A DNA stretch of 64,000 nucleotides. It comes from Actinomycetales bacterium. GTDB taxonomy: Bacteria; Actinomycetota; Actinomycetes; Actinomycetales; Dermatophilaceae. The position numbers and the translations under genes were made by a program. The first letter of the stretch is position 1, and every line of letters begins with the position of its first letter. Below the pieces are notes generated by a model. The model saw only the letters and a program-made list of their open reading frames with translations, had not been told where the DNA came from and searched no databases. The stretch spans positions 62,001-126,000 of the forward strand of contig JADJVX010000022.1 of NCBI GenBank assembly GCA_016710385.1. The letters run 5' to 3'. Below, in pieces: positions 45,340-54,388 of the stretch.

Positions 45340-47586
45340 ATGCGGCGGTTCGGCGGGCCAGCCCCGCGCCATCCCTCGCACCACTCCCCGCAGAACGCGG
45401 CGGTGCGGCGGGTGCGGACGGCGCTCTACCGCGCCGGCACCGGGTTGGGGCTGGTCAACCTGGCGCTCACGGCAGTCAACCTGGTCCGCCTGCCGGACAT
45501 CTATCGCTTCGGATTCGGGTGGATCGCCGCCGCCGTTCTCGCCGTGGAATTGGCCTGGTGCAGCCGTCAATGCGTGAGCACCGCCCCCCGCCGCCTGCCG
45601 ATGCGGGTGCTCGTGGCCACGTCCTACCTCGTCTTGGCCCTGCATCCGCTCATGCTCTGGCCCGATCTTCGGGGATATCCGCCGCTGTTCCATGTGCTCG
45701 GAGCCGCGATGAGCCTCACCGCGCTTGCGTACGGGCCGCGCGCGGCGACCCTGGGAGTGCCGGCATTCGCGGCATACGTCGGGGTGTTGCGCGCCCCCAC
45801 GCTGGGGCCGACGCAGGCCGCCGTCGAGGCGAGCCTGCAGGCCCTGGGTGGGCTCGTCGTTGCCGCCGTCGTCTTCCTGTTGGAGCGGGCGGCCGGCCAG
45901 GTCGAGCAGGCCGTGGAGGCCGAGTGGCTGGCCCGGGAGCAGGCGACCCGTGCGGCGCGGCGGGCGATCGAACGGGTGCGCTGGGACGGCCTCATCCACG
46001 ACAAGGTGTTGGGTGCGCTGCTGGCTGCCGGGCGCGCACCCGAGGGCCCGGTGCCGCCGGCCGCCCGTGAGCTGGCCGAGGCAGCCACCGCCTCGATCAA
46101 CGGCGACGGTGATCGGGGCAGCGGATCAGCCGACCTGGTGCCCGTCTGGCGCGAGCAGGCCCGCCGGCTCGGTCTGCAGGCCCGGTTCGCGGTGACCGGT
46201 GAATTGACCGAGCCCGACGTCCATGCCGCGGTCGTCGAAGCAGTCGGCGAGCTGCTGGTCAACGTCGCCCGCCACTCCGGACAGCACGAGGTGCTCGTCG
46301 AGGGCTCGGTGACGCCCACTCACGTGACCCTCGTCGTGCGCGACGACGGCAGCGGTTTCAGCCCGGACAACGCCTCGATGCGCACCGGCCTGCGCACCGT
46401 CCGGGCCCGGCTCGCCCTGGTCGGCGCAGCTATGCGCTTCTGGTCGGCCCCCGGGCTCGGCACGCGCGTCACGATCACCTGGGATGCTCACGTCTCGAGC
46501 ACCCTCAGCGCTGCCGAGGAACTGTCGCGAGCGCAGTGGTCGCTGCGGGCCTTCACCCCGATGATGACCCTCGGTGCGGGGGTCGTCGTCATCACCGTGC
46601 TGCTCGGGTCACGGCATTGGCTCGCGGCACCGGCCCTGGGCTGGGCGTTCGTCGCGGTGGCGGCTGTGGTCGGGGTGACGGCGGCGGTCTCGCTGCTGCC
46701 TGCGACCTCGCGCGGCATGCTGGCCAGCGCCGCGGTCATCGCGGGCCTGCCCGCCCTGGTCGCGATCAACCACCCGCCAGACGCCGGCCCGGACTGGCGT
46801 TACTGGCAGCTCAGCGCCCTAACCCCCGCGCTGGGTGCGATCGCCTTCCGCTCCTGGCCCGGGCTGGGCCTGGCGACCGCGGCCGTTGCCGTCACCGGCG
46901 TCGGAGTGGTCGATGCCCTGCACGGCCGCAACTTCTTCAGCGCGTATGCCGGGCCGTTCCCGGTCCTGCTCGTGACGGTGATCTCGGGCCACCTCTTGCG
47001 GCTGACCCTGGATGACTCCTGGGATCAGGTCGCCCAGGCCACCCGGACCGCGGCCGACTGGCGGCTGGCCGAAGCGGTCGAGCAGGAACGCACTCGGGAG
47101 GCGCGCCGCAGGGTCGCTGCCCTCGAGCGGCTCGCCGCTCCCGCCCTCATGCTCGTGCAGCAGGCTCAGGTCCTCACCGGTGCCCAGCGCCGAGAACTGC
47201 TCGTCGTCGAGGCCACCATCCGAGACCATCTCACCGCTCCCGGCCTCGTCGATCCCCCGACGGAGGCGGCCCTGCACGCTGCCCGCACTCGCGGGGTGCG
47301 CATCGAACTCGTCCGCACCGACATTGACGAGTTCGGCCAGGTGCCGACCGTCCCGGAGGCCGCGCTCGGGTGGGCGCGACAGTCCCTACAGCTGGTCTTG
47401 GGTGAGGCTTCCGACGCCGGCGTCGTGCGGATGCAATGGCATCCGGGCCGTTCACCTCGCTCGGCCACGATCAGCTATGTCGGGTCGAACGCGCGCGCGG
47501 TGGAGCACGCCGTCCTGCGCTCGGGGTCGGCACCGCGTGACGTGCAGGTGGCCACCTATGACTCGGCCACGCTGCTCGAGTTCTGA
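45340..47586 (+). CDS. Sensor histidine kinase with a duplicated membrane-plus-cytoplasmic layout
   Basis: 748 residues from ATG 45340, well above the usual NarX-type length. First half: TM helices (about 30-190), a HisKA_3-like box RWDGLIHDKVLGALL and a HATPase with VGELLVNVARHSG, RDDGSGF and GLGTRVTITW. Second half: another set of TM helices (about 400-555), a dimerisation-like helix (RTREARRRVAALERL) and a degenerate ATPase-like domain without clear N/G boxes. Possibly a kinase half plus a regulatory or pseudo-kinase half. Starts 10 bp after the regulator stop. Confidence 0.82.
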   Translation: MRRFGGPAPRHPSHHSPQNAAVRRVRTALYRAGTGLGLVNLALTAVNLVRLPDIYRFGFGWIAAAVLAVELAWCSRQCVSTAPRRLPMRVLVATSYLVLALHPLMLWPDLRGYPPLFHVLGAAMSLTALAYGPRAATLGVPAFAAYVGVLRAPTLGPTQAAVEASLQALGGLVVAAVVFLLERAAGQVEQAVEAEWLAREQATRAARRAIERVRWDGLIHDKVLGALLAAGRAPEGPVPPAARELAEAATASINGDGDRGSGSADLVPVWREQARRLGLQARFAVTGELTEPDVHAAVVEAVGELLVNVARHSGQHEVLVEGSVTPTHVTLVVRDDGSGFSPDNASMRTGLRTVRARLALVGAAMRFWSAPGLGTRVTITWDAHVSSTLSAAEELSRAQWSLRAFTPMMTLGAGVVVITVLLGSRHWLAAPALGWAFVAVAAVVGVTAAVSLLPATSRGMLASAAVIAGLPALVAINHPPDAGPDWRYWQLSALTPALGAIAFRSWPGLGLATAAVAVTGVGVVDALHGRNFFSAYAGPFPVLLVTVISGHLLRLTLDDSWDQVAQATRTAADWRLAEAVEQERTREARRRVAALERLAAPALMLVQQAQVLTGAQRRELLVVEATIRDHLTAPGLVDPPTEAALHAARTRGVRIELVRTDIDEFGQVPTVPEAALGWARQSLQLVLGEASDAGVVRMQWHPGRSPRSATISYVGSNARAVEHAVLRSGSAPRDVQVATYDSATLLEF

Positions 47587-47640
47587 CCTGAGCGTGCGGT
47601 GTGTCGGCGGTGTGCCGGCGGCGTGCGGTGTGCCGGAGGC

Positions 47641-47677
47641 GGCCTGCGGGGCGCGCCAGGGGCACGACCCGCAGGCC
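47641..47677. terminator. Hairpin terminator between convergent genes
   Basis: GGCCTGCGGG (47641-47650) pairs perfectly with CCCGCAGGCC (47668-47677). Lies between the kinase stop (47586) and the lipase stop (47685), so it can end transcription in both directions. Confidence 0.75.
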
Positions 47678-47684
47678 ATCACGA

Positions 47685-48989
47685 TCAGAACCAGCCGCAG
47701 TTCGACCAGGTGCCGTAACCGTTGAACCGGTCATTGAGCCAGGAGATCTGCGCCGGGTAAGACGTCAGCGAGGCGCCGATGTGCGTGGCCATCCCGAGCG
47801 GCCGGAAGGTGACATTGGCACCCTTGCTGCACCACGACCGGCCCAAGTTGCGACCGATCGAGTAGGGAATGACGTCGTCCAGCAGCGAGTGGGACACGAA
47901 GACCGGCATACGCGGCTTGATGTTGCCGATCTTGTTGTCCGCGAGGATGGCGTTCCACGGGGCGGCGGCGAAGTAGGCACTCGCGCTCTGCCCGTTGACG
48001 GTGTAGTTCGACGTGCGCTTGAACGCCCCGAGGCCCAGCCCGTCGATGACGCAGCTGTCGCGCACCTGGGTAAGCAGGCTCAGCCCCGAGGTGTTGAGGT
48101 AGGTCGACAGGTTGACGTCGTACGACGTCGCGAGTCCCGACACCGCGTAGAAGAGGAACGCGGCATACGCGCCACCGTCGAGGCTCTGGGCCACCGCGGC
48201 GAGGTCGGCGGGCACGGCACCCATGGCCACCCCCTTGATGTTCAGCGACGGGGCGTAGCTCGCGGCCAGCTCGGCGGCAGCGGCGGCGGCGCCACCACCT
48301 TCGCTGTAGCCCATGATCCCGACCGGGCTGGTCGTCGTCAGGCCGGTCATCGAGAGCGACTGGGCGGCGCGGATGAGGTCGAGGGTCGCATAGGCCGAGG
48401 TCTTGCGGACCATGTAGGCGTGCTCGATCCCGGGGGTGCCCAAGCCGTAGTAGTCGTTGACGGCGACCACCCAGCCACGGTCGAGGGCCGCCGAGGCGAA
48501 CCCACCTTCCTCCCACGAGCCGTTCGTCATGCCGCGCGACGGCGCACACCGATCGGCCATGCCGACGGTGCCGGTGTCATACGCGACGACCGGACGAGCG
48601 CCCGACCCCCACCACCGGGCGTTCGGCAGCAGGATCGCCCCGGTGACCGCGATCGGTCGGCCGAGGGCGTCGGTGCTGCTGAACATCACTCGCACTCCGG
48701 TGCCGTTGAACGGCAGCAGGCCGACGCTCTTGGGCGAGAAGGACTGGGTGCGGATCACCGTGCCGGGCGTGCTCGGCACGGTGGCGGGCGGGGTGTAGAA
48801 CGCGGTGAGACTCGGATCGGTGGGACTGGATGCCGTCGATGCTGCGAAGACCTGCACGCCGGAGTCGTCGGCGTGGGCCGCCGGCGCCAGCGTCAGCCCG
48901 GCGATCCCGGTGAGCCCTGCCAGCGCGGCGGTCGTGGTCAGGGTGATGGTCGTCTGCACGCGCCGAAAGATGGCACGACGAATGGACAT
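47685..48989 (-). CDS. Secreted lipase, LIP (secretory lipase) family
   Basis: 434 residues. Signal peptide (about 12-40, ending APAAHA). Nucleophile elbow GIMGYSEGGG, catalytic Asp in SHSLLDDVIPY and His in MATHIGAS form the triad. Two Cys pairs are likely (DRCAPS with the later SCVID; WCSKG with NCGWF). Matches the PF03583 secretory lipase family. Exported enzyme acting on lipids or esters. Confidence 0.92.
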   Translation of the reverse strand: MSIRRAIFRRVQTTITLTTTAALAGLTGIAGLTLAPAAHADDSGVQVFAASTASSPTDPSLTAFYTPPATVPSTPGTVIRTQSFSPKSVGLLPFNGTGVRVMFSSTDALGRPIAVTGAILLPNARWWGSGARPVVAYDTGTVGMADRCAPSRGMTNGSWEEGGFASAALDRGWVVAVNDYYGLGTPGIEHAYMVRKTSAYATLDLIRAAQSLSMTGLTTTSPVGIMGYSEGGGAAAAAAELAASYAPSLNIKGVAMGAVPADLAAVAQSLDGGAYAAFLFYAVSGLATSYDVNLSTYLNTSGLSLLTQVRDSCVIDGLGLGAFKRTSNYTVNGQSASAYFAAAPWNAILADNKIGNIKPRMPVFVSHSLLDDVIPYSIGRNLGRSWCSKGANVTFRPLGMATHIGASLTSYPAQISWLNDRFNGYGTWSNCGWF

Positions 48990-49168
48990 GATGCGTTACC
49001 TCGTATTCCCCTCATGGGCGCCCCTCCCGAAGGCCCCCGTGAACTGATGCGAGCCCATCGTGCCCGGTGTTCACACCCAGCGCGAGATCTAAACCTTGAT
49101 TGACCTCGGACAATCCGGATCAAAGCCCGTTTTGTCGTTTTTGCCGGCACATTGTGAGCAAAACGTGA

Positions 49169-49204
49169 GGGCCTGGGACCGACGGTTGGCGTCGTCCCAG
49201 GCCC
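49169..49204. terminator. Hairpin terminator (11-bp stem), first of a pair
   Basis: GGGCCTGGGAC (49169-49179) pairs with GTCCCAGGCCC (49194-49204), 14-base loop. It lies downstream of wecB (minus strand), after the octamer hairpin. Confidence 0.75.
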
Positions 49205-49209
49205 TGCAC

Positions 49210-49233
49210 ACGGCATACCGACGGGTATGCCGT
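49210..49233. terminator. Octamer-based hairpin, second of a pair
   Basis: ACGGCATACC (49210-49219) and GGTATGCCGT (49224-49233) form a perfect 10-bp stem with loop GACG. The stem is made entirely of two inverted copies of the octamer. It lies 5 bp after the wecB stop (minus strand). Confidence 0.8.
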
Positions 49234-49238
49234 CCGGT

Positions 49239-50669
49239 TCAGACGGTCACGCGGGTCACCGGCTCGGACGGCCAGTCCGAATCCGAACCCGGCAGTCGAA
49301 GGACCTCTTCCTCACTGCGGAACAGGCCGCCGGGCACCTTGACCCGGGCCATCACCTCGTCGACGAGGCGCAGCGCACAATCGGTGCCGTAGATCGGCTC
49401 GGCGACCAGCTGGTCGCGGTGTCGCGAGGCCGCGCTCACGACCTCGGCGACGAACCCAGCCGACACCGGCGGGGCCAGCACATTGCCGCCGGCCAGCAGC
49501 GACTCACCGCGGTCGGTGCCGAAGCGCATCGTCACGCACGGCACTCCGAGGGTGTTGGCCTCCTCCTGCATCGAGCCGGAGTCGGTGGCGATGAGCGAGC
49601 ACTTGAGGAAGGCCGCGATGACATCGGAATACTCCGGCCACACCGACGTGACGATGAGCGTCTCGGGGAACTCCTGCGCCAGGGCATCGAGGCGGCCCTG
49701 CAGGTCCCAGGCGTTCAACGCCCACTCGGTGCCCTTGAGCGACACCCACAGCACGCTGTGGCCACGCCGCAGCAGCATCTCGACGGCATCGAAGTAGCAG
49801 GTGAACCGCGCGCGGTCATTGGTGTTTTCGCGGCGGTGCAGACAGACCCGGATGAACTCGCCGGAGCGCAGCTGCGGGAACCGCTCGAAGATCTTCGATG
49901 ACGCCGCCCGCTCTTTGGCCTCCAGCGTGGCGTCGACGACGGTGTTGCCGACGACGGCGATCGCGTCGGCCGGGTAACCCTCGTTGAGCAGGAACCCGCG
50001 GACCAATTCGACTGGGGCAGCGTGGAATCCGGTGCCCGCATCGGAGACCCGGGTGTTGAACTGCTCGGGGAAGGGTTCCTTGCTCCCGAACGCATAGGTG
50101 TCGAGCTCACGGTGCCCAGCGAGATAGGCGTCCCAGTCGAACCGCCCGGCCTCGAAGTCGGCGATGTGCCGGGTGAGGAACTCGCGCTTGGGCGTCATGG
50201 TGCGGATGCCCGCCTCCACGTGCACACAGGCCACCCGGTTCATGTATGCCGCGACGGTCACGCCCATCGATGTGGCGGTGTCACCGTGCGTGTAGGGCAC
50301 GATGGTGTGACCGGTCTCGCCGGCGGTGAGAAAGACCGAGTTGGCCGATGTGATGAGCGCGGCCACCCGGGCGCCCAGGTCGAGGCCGTCACCCATGACC
50401 AACCGGATGTCGACCGGCATACCGAACTCCTGGAGCATTCCCTCGGAGTAGGCGTAGTCGGTGTGTTGCCCGCTGTGGCAGACCGCGACCTGCTCACCGC
50501 GGCGGGCGAGTTCCTGCCAGACGGGGTACTGCTTGATGATGTCGGGCTTGGTGCCGATGAAGACCATGTGGACCGGCCGTTCGACGCTGAAGCGCGAGAG
50601 CAGGGCCGTGATGCCGTCTCGATCGATTCCCGAGGGGGTGTACCTGATCTCGAGGCTGGTGTGACTCAC
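49239..50669 (-). CDS. wecB: UDP-N-acetylglucosamine 2-epimerase
   Basis: 476 residues from GTG 50669, overlapping the guanylyltransferase stop (GTGA). GT-B fold with FIGTKPDIIKQYPVW, THGDTATSM, ACVHVEAGIRT (conserved Glu) and DSGSMQEEANTLGVPCVTMR. The enzyme interconverts UDP-GlcNAc and UDP-ManNAc for surface polysaccharide. It is longer than usual (about 370-390) because of inserts between about 190 and 235, so the exact substrate may differ. Last gene of the operon, followed by two terminator hairpins. Confidence 0.87.
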   Translation of the reverse strand: MSHTSLEIRYTPSGIDRDGITALLSRFSVERPVHMVFIGTKPDIIKQYPVWQELARRGEQVAVCHSGQHTDYAYSEGMLQEFGMPVDIRLVMGDGLDLGARVAALITSANSVFLTAGETGHTIVPYTHGDTATSMGVTVAAYMNRVACVHVEAGIRTMTPKREFLTRHIADFEAGRFDWDAYLAGHRELDTYAFGSKEPFPEQFNTRVSDAGTGFHAAPVELVRGFLLNEGYPADAIAVVGNTVVDATLEAKERAASSKIFERFPQLRSGEFIRVCLHRRENTNDRARFTCYFDAVEMLLRRGHSVLWVSLKGTEWALNAWDLQGRLDALAQEFPETLIVTSVWPEYSDVIAAFLKCSLIATDSGSMQEEANTLGVPCVTMRFGTDRGESLLAGGNVLAPPVSAGFVAEVVSAASRHRDQLVAEPIYGTDCALRLVDEVMARVKVPGGLFRSEEEVLRLPGSDSDWPSEPVTRVTV

Positions 50670-51757
50670 TGGATATCCCTCTCCGGGCCGGCGACTCCGG
50701 CGCAACGCTGCTGCAACTGGGCAATGGTCTGGGGGTGGTCCTCGAGGGTCGCGATCGGCGCGACGAGCACGACGGCGTCGGACACGATGACCGCCAGGCC
50801 CTCGATGCCGGCGGTGACGACGGTCATCGAGCTGTCGTTGACGACCAGACCGGAACTCGAGTCGAGGTCGACATGCGCGCCCGAGGTGACCAGGTCGGTG
50901 CCCTTGCTGTCGGCCAGGGCGCGATAGAGCGAGGGCCAGGTGCCGATGTCATACCACCGGAAGTCCGACTCCACGACCCCGATCGGCCAGCCGCAGTCGA
51001 CGAAGGGCAACAACTCGTGGTCGGGTCCCGGATCGCCGCGATAGTCGGCCGGGTCGCCACTGCTCACGTATGCCGTGATGGCGGCTCCCAGCTCGGGCGA
51101 GGCCTGCGTGTAGGCCTCGGTGAGGGTGGCCACTGAGAAGCAGTAGTGCGAGGTGTTCCAGAAATAGTCGTGCGCGGCGAGGAACTCCTCGGCCACGGCA
51201 TGGCTCGGCTTCTCGAGGAAGTCACGAGCGACCCGTATGCCGGGCACCCCCATCGCATGCCCGGTCGCCCGCACATAACCCAGCGAGGTGTCGGCGTGTG
51301 TCGGTGCGATCGCCAGCAGCGTGGTCCACGACGGGTGAGCCTCGACGAAATCGAAGGACCGGTCGGCGGCCGCCTGGAATGCCTCCAGCGGCACGATCGA
51401 GCTGTCCGATGCGGCGCTGAGCACGACAGCGGCCGGGTCGACGGCAGCGATGCGGTGGGCGATCAACAGGAAGGCCGCCGGCTTGCCCTCGGGTCGCGGC
51501 TCGACGACCAAGTGGGCAGGGTTGAGTTCGGGGAGCGAGGCCAGGACGTCATCGGCATACTCGGCCGTCGTCGAGACGAAGATGTGGCTGGCCCCGACGC
51601 ACTCCTTGAGCCGGTCGAAGGTCTGGGCGATAAGCGGGCGGGTGTCGCCGAGGGCCTGGAACTGTTTGGGCTGCTCCTGGGTGCTGATCGGCCACAATCG
51701 GGTGCCGCGACCGCCGGCGAGAATGACGGCATACCGATGCGAGGTATCGCTCTTCAC
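50666..51757 (-). CDS. manC: Mannose-1-phosphate guanylyltransferase
   Basis: 363 residues, GTG start at 51757. Nucleotidyltransferase motif LAGGRGTRLWP (14-24) with PKQF, and later FLEKPSHAVAEE and NTSHYCF. Makes GDP-mannose from mannose-1-phosphate and GTP. Overlaps both neighbours by 4 bases, so it is coupled to the HAD and wecB genes. It lacks the C-terminal isomerase domain. Confidence 0.92.
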   Translation of the reverse strand: MKSDTSHRYAVILAGGRGTRLWPISTQEQPKQFQALGDTRPLIAQTFDRLKECVGASHIFVSTTAEYADDVLASLPELNPAHLVVEPRPEGKPAAFLLIAHRIAAVDPAAVVLSAASDSSIVPLEAFQAAADRSFDFVEAHPSWTTLLAIAPTHADTSLGYVRATGHAMGVPGIRVARDFLEKPSHAVAEEFLAAHDYFWNTSHYCFSVATLTEAYTQASPELGAAITAYVSSGDPADYRGDPGPDHELLPFVDCGWPIGVVESDFRWYDIGTWPSLYRALADSKGTDLVTSGAHVDLDSSSGLVVNDSSMTVVTAGIEGLAVIVSDAVVLVAPIATLEDHPQTIAQLQQRCAGVAGPERDIQ

Positions 51758-52536
51758 GCCCCGTGCTCCTTCGCTGTCACACGATCCAGGACCCTGGTGA
51801 CCGTCTCCGCCGTCAGCCGGCTCGCGATGGTCACGCTATCGCGCAGCCGGTCGCCGCGGTCGTCCCGCAGCAGCGGCACAAGGTCGGCGAGCCGGAGCCG
51901 GCCCTGCGGGCCGTCACTCTCGGGAGCGAACCAGACACACTGCATCCCGGCATTGACGGCCGCAGCCACCCCCACCGGAGAGTCCTCGATGGCTACCGCC
52001 AGACGACCCGGCACCTGCAACCGATCCAGCGCCAGCTGGTAGACCAGCGGATCGGGCTTGCCGTGCGGCAACCCCACGGCCGAGACCCGCACAGGGAAGG
52101 CGTGCTCCAGCCCGATCGCGGCGAGCGCGGCGTCGATGAAGGGGGCTGCCGAGGACGAGGCGAGTGCCATCCGCACCCCGCTCTGGGCCAACTGCCGGGC
52201 GGTGTCGACGGCATCGGCGATCGGGGTCGGGTCGGCGGCGAAGGCACGGGTCACCGAGGTAATGACCTCGGCGACCACGACATCCAGCTCCGGGCCGCGC
52301 AGGGTCTGGCCCAACCCCAGCCAGTCGACGATCTCGGCGACCGTGTCGGGCACCCGGCCGCCGCGGAAGCGCGCCATGTCGGACTTGTCGATGCGGTGCT
52401 CGCCGTAGCCGCGCTCTCGCAGGATGCTCGCCAGCCCGGTGGAGAAACCGGCCGCCCAGAAGGGCTCGCTGTCCACGAGGGTCCCGTCGAGGTCGAAGAT
52501 CACTGCTCCAGGGGTATGCCGTGGTGTCGGCTTCAT
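51754..52536 (-). CDS. HAD family hydrolase (beta-phosphoglucomutase-like)
   Basis: 260 residues from ATG 52536. IFDLDGTLVDSEPFW (nucleophile D15, D17), LASSSAAPF, KPDPLVYQLAL and IEDSPVGVAAA are the HAD motifs I-IV. Belongs to the pgm-like subfamily; it may be a sugar-phosphate phosphatase feeding the same operon. ATGA-type overlaps on both sides. Confidence 0.88.
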   Translation of the reverse strand: MKPTPRHTPGAVIFDLDGTLVDSEPFWAAGFSTGLASILRERGYGEHRIDKSDMARFRGGRVPDTVAEIVDWLGLGQTLRGPELDVVVAEVITSVTRAFAADPTPIADAVDTARQLAQSGVRMALASSSAAPFIDAALAAIGLEHAFPVRVSAVGLPHGKPDPLVYQLALDRLQVPGRLAVAIEDSPVGVAAAVNAGMQCVWFAPESDGPQGRLRLADLVPLLRDDRGDRLRDSVTIASRLTAETVTRVLDRVTAKEHGA

Positions 52537-53303
52537 GCCGGGGATATCCCCTCGGCCGTGTTGACACCCTCCTGGCCGGTGATGACGGTGCCGGAGGTCT
52601 GGCGCATCTTGTCCTCGGTGACCCGCTCGAAGCCTCGGTAGATCGACTTGCAGTAGCGGCCGAACCTGGCCTCCACGAGGACGCTCATGATGACCAGGCC
52701 ACCCAGTGCCCACCCGGCTGCGGTCCAGGATTGCCGACCGGCCAATGCCAGGGTGGTGACGAACAGGCTGAGCGCGAACACTCGCTCCAGCCGGAGCCGC
52801 TTGAGCTGGGCTTGCACGTCCTCGTACAACGAGACATGCCACGTCATGACGGTGGAACGCTGGCGTTCGCGCTCCTCGCGGGCGCTGGAACGGTCCTGGA
52901 TGGTGAACTGCACCTTGGGCTCACCCGGCGCCAACGGGTGCGCCCCGAGGGCTCGGGCGACGATCCACTCCCGCAGCCGAGCCCGCCCGGTCGTCGGCGC
53001 GTCGACTGCGGTCACCACCACCCGGGACGGGAGGAACTGTCGGGTGCGGACGGTGATGCGGTCCAGCAGCCATTCGAAAGTCCAGCGGGCCATGCTCTCC
53101 GCGGCGACCCCGACGGCATACGCAATGGCGATCCCCATGAAGAACAGCAGCGAGGAGTTGGCCGACAGGAGCGAGACCTGAGCCGGGGTGAGCCGGTCGG
53201 CATCGACGTGGTCGACAATGAGGACCACCAAGGCCAACGAGAAGAGGATCCCACCGACGAGGAACTCGACGGCATTGGCGATGAAGTCGGCGAAGGAGTC
53301 CAT
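52533..53303 (-). CDS. Unrecognised membrane protein of the wecB-manC operon
   Basis: 256 residues from ATG 53303. Three or four TM helices (about 12-35, 44-62, 190-225), a central cytoplasmic part with Arg-rich and Glu-rich helices (REERERQRSTVMTWHVSLYEDVQAQLKRLRLER split), and a polar C-terminus. First gene of the operon (membrane protein, HAD, manC, wecB). Possibly tied to glycan export or assembly. Confidence 0.7.
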   Translation of the reverse strand: MDSFADFIANAVEFLVGGILFSLALVVLIVDHVDADRLTPAQVSLLSANSSLLFFMGIAIAYAVGVAAESMARWTFEWLLDRITVRTRQFLPSRVVVTAVDAPTTGRARLREWIVARALGAHPLAPGEPKVQFTIQDRSSAREERERQRSTVMTWHVSLYEDVQAQLKRLRLERVFALSLFVTTLALAGRQSWTAAGWALGGLVIMSVLVEARFGRYCKSIYRGFERVTEDKMRQTSGTVITGQEGVNTAEGISPA

Positions 53304-53482
53304 CGCGACTCCTCTCCCCTCGCTCCCGACGGCAGCAGGTGCACGCTCGCAAGCCCGCCCCACAACCCTCCCAGGTTACACGAGCGGGCCATCACGGCAG
53401 GTAAGCCAGATCCCGTCGCGAACGGTGCCCGGGCTCGCCCGGTCATGCCAAGTGCGTCAGGGGTGACGCGGTGGGCATGACC

Positions 53483-53884
53483 TCAGGTGGTGGGCGGCAC
53501 GATCCAGACCGCGACCCGGGGGGTGTCCCGCATCCGTGTGGCGAGCTTCTCGATGGCCATGAAAAGGCGGTATTCCAGTCCATATTTCGCGCGCAGCAAC
53601 GAGCGCAGGTGCTCGATGTCGGCGGGGTCCTCGCTCACCGTCGCCGCACCCGTGACGGTCTCGGCCCCCGCCTCGACGACGCCCCGCCGGGAGCAGCGCG
53701 CGACGGTCACTCGCGGGGTGTGGGCCAGCCGCTTGACCTTGCCCGTGCCGGCGGGGGTGAGCACGCCGAGGCGTTCGCCGTCGTGCACCACCCAGACGGC
53801 CGTCGACACCGGAGCGCCGGTGCGCCGGAAGGTCGTCAGGGCCACGAAGGGCGCCGTTGCGAGCGAAGCGAACGGTGGCTGCAT
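53483..53884 (-). CDS. PPOX-class F420-dependent oxidoreductase-like protein
   Basis: 133 residues: FVALTTFRRTGAPVSTAVWVVHDGERLGVLTPAGTGKVKRLAHTPRVTVARCSRRG (split) is the standard split-barrel fold of the Rv1155/PPOX class, with GTGKVKRL the usual cofactor-binding segment. F420 is the likely cofactor in actinobacteria, FMN an alternative. Confidence 0.88.
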   Translation of the reverse strand: MQPPFASLATAPFVALTTFRRTGAPVSTAVWVVHDGERLGVLTPAGTGKVKRLAHTPRVTVARCSRRGVVEAGAETVTGAATVSEDPADIEHLRSLLRAKYGLEYRLFMAIEKLATRMRDTPRVAVWIVPPTT

Positions 53885-54388
53885 GCGGTGAGGCTATGCC
53901 AGATGGGCCGGGTCGGCAGCCCGACGACAACTGCGGTTACGTCGCTGGCCTGCCGCACGGCGTCTCGCGCCCACCGAGCCCGTGGAACACGGCGAGTCGG
54001 AAGGTTCCCCGGCACATCCCGCCCACCGAACCCGCGGAACACGGCGAGTCGGAAGGTTCCCCGGCACATCCCGCCCACCGAGCCCGTGGAACACGGCGAG
54101 TCGGAAGGTTCCCCGGCCCACGGGGGGGGGGGGGGGAAGATTTCCAGACATCCGCCCACCGAGGCCGCGGAACACGGCGAGTCGGAAGGTTCCCCGGCAC
54201 ATCCCGCCCACCGAGCCCGCGGAACACGGCGAGTCGGAAGGTTCCCCGGCCCATCCCGCCCACCGAGCCCGTGGAACACGCCGAGTCGGAAGGTTCCCCG
54301 GTCAGGCAGATCCGGGCACCCGTCATTAGGCTGACCTCTCGCCCAGCGGTCCGAGCGGAACCGCCCAGCGGAACCGCGAGAGGAATCC
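53885..54388. other. Intergenic region filled mostly by a repeat array
   Basis: The 52-bp array (53970-54302) occupies the centre. The rest holds the promoter region of the PAP2 gene: AGAGGAATCC (GAGG) 7-8 bases before its ATG at 54389. Confidence 0.6.
53970..54302 (-). repeat. 52-bp repeat array, six units, with a poly-G block in unit 3
   Basis: Six units of 52 bp: CACCGAGCCCG(T/C)GGAACACG, then GCGAGTCGGAAGGTTCCCCGG, then CACATCCCGCC. The core is the reverse complement of that in the 31199-31760 array. Unit 3 carries a G run (54122-54136) plus about 20 extra bases. Much more uniform than the first array, as if recently amplified. Confidence 0.88.
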
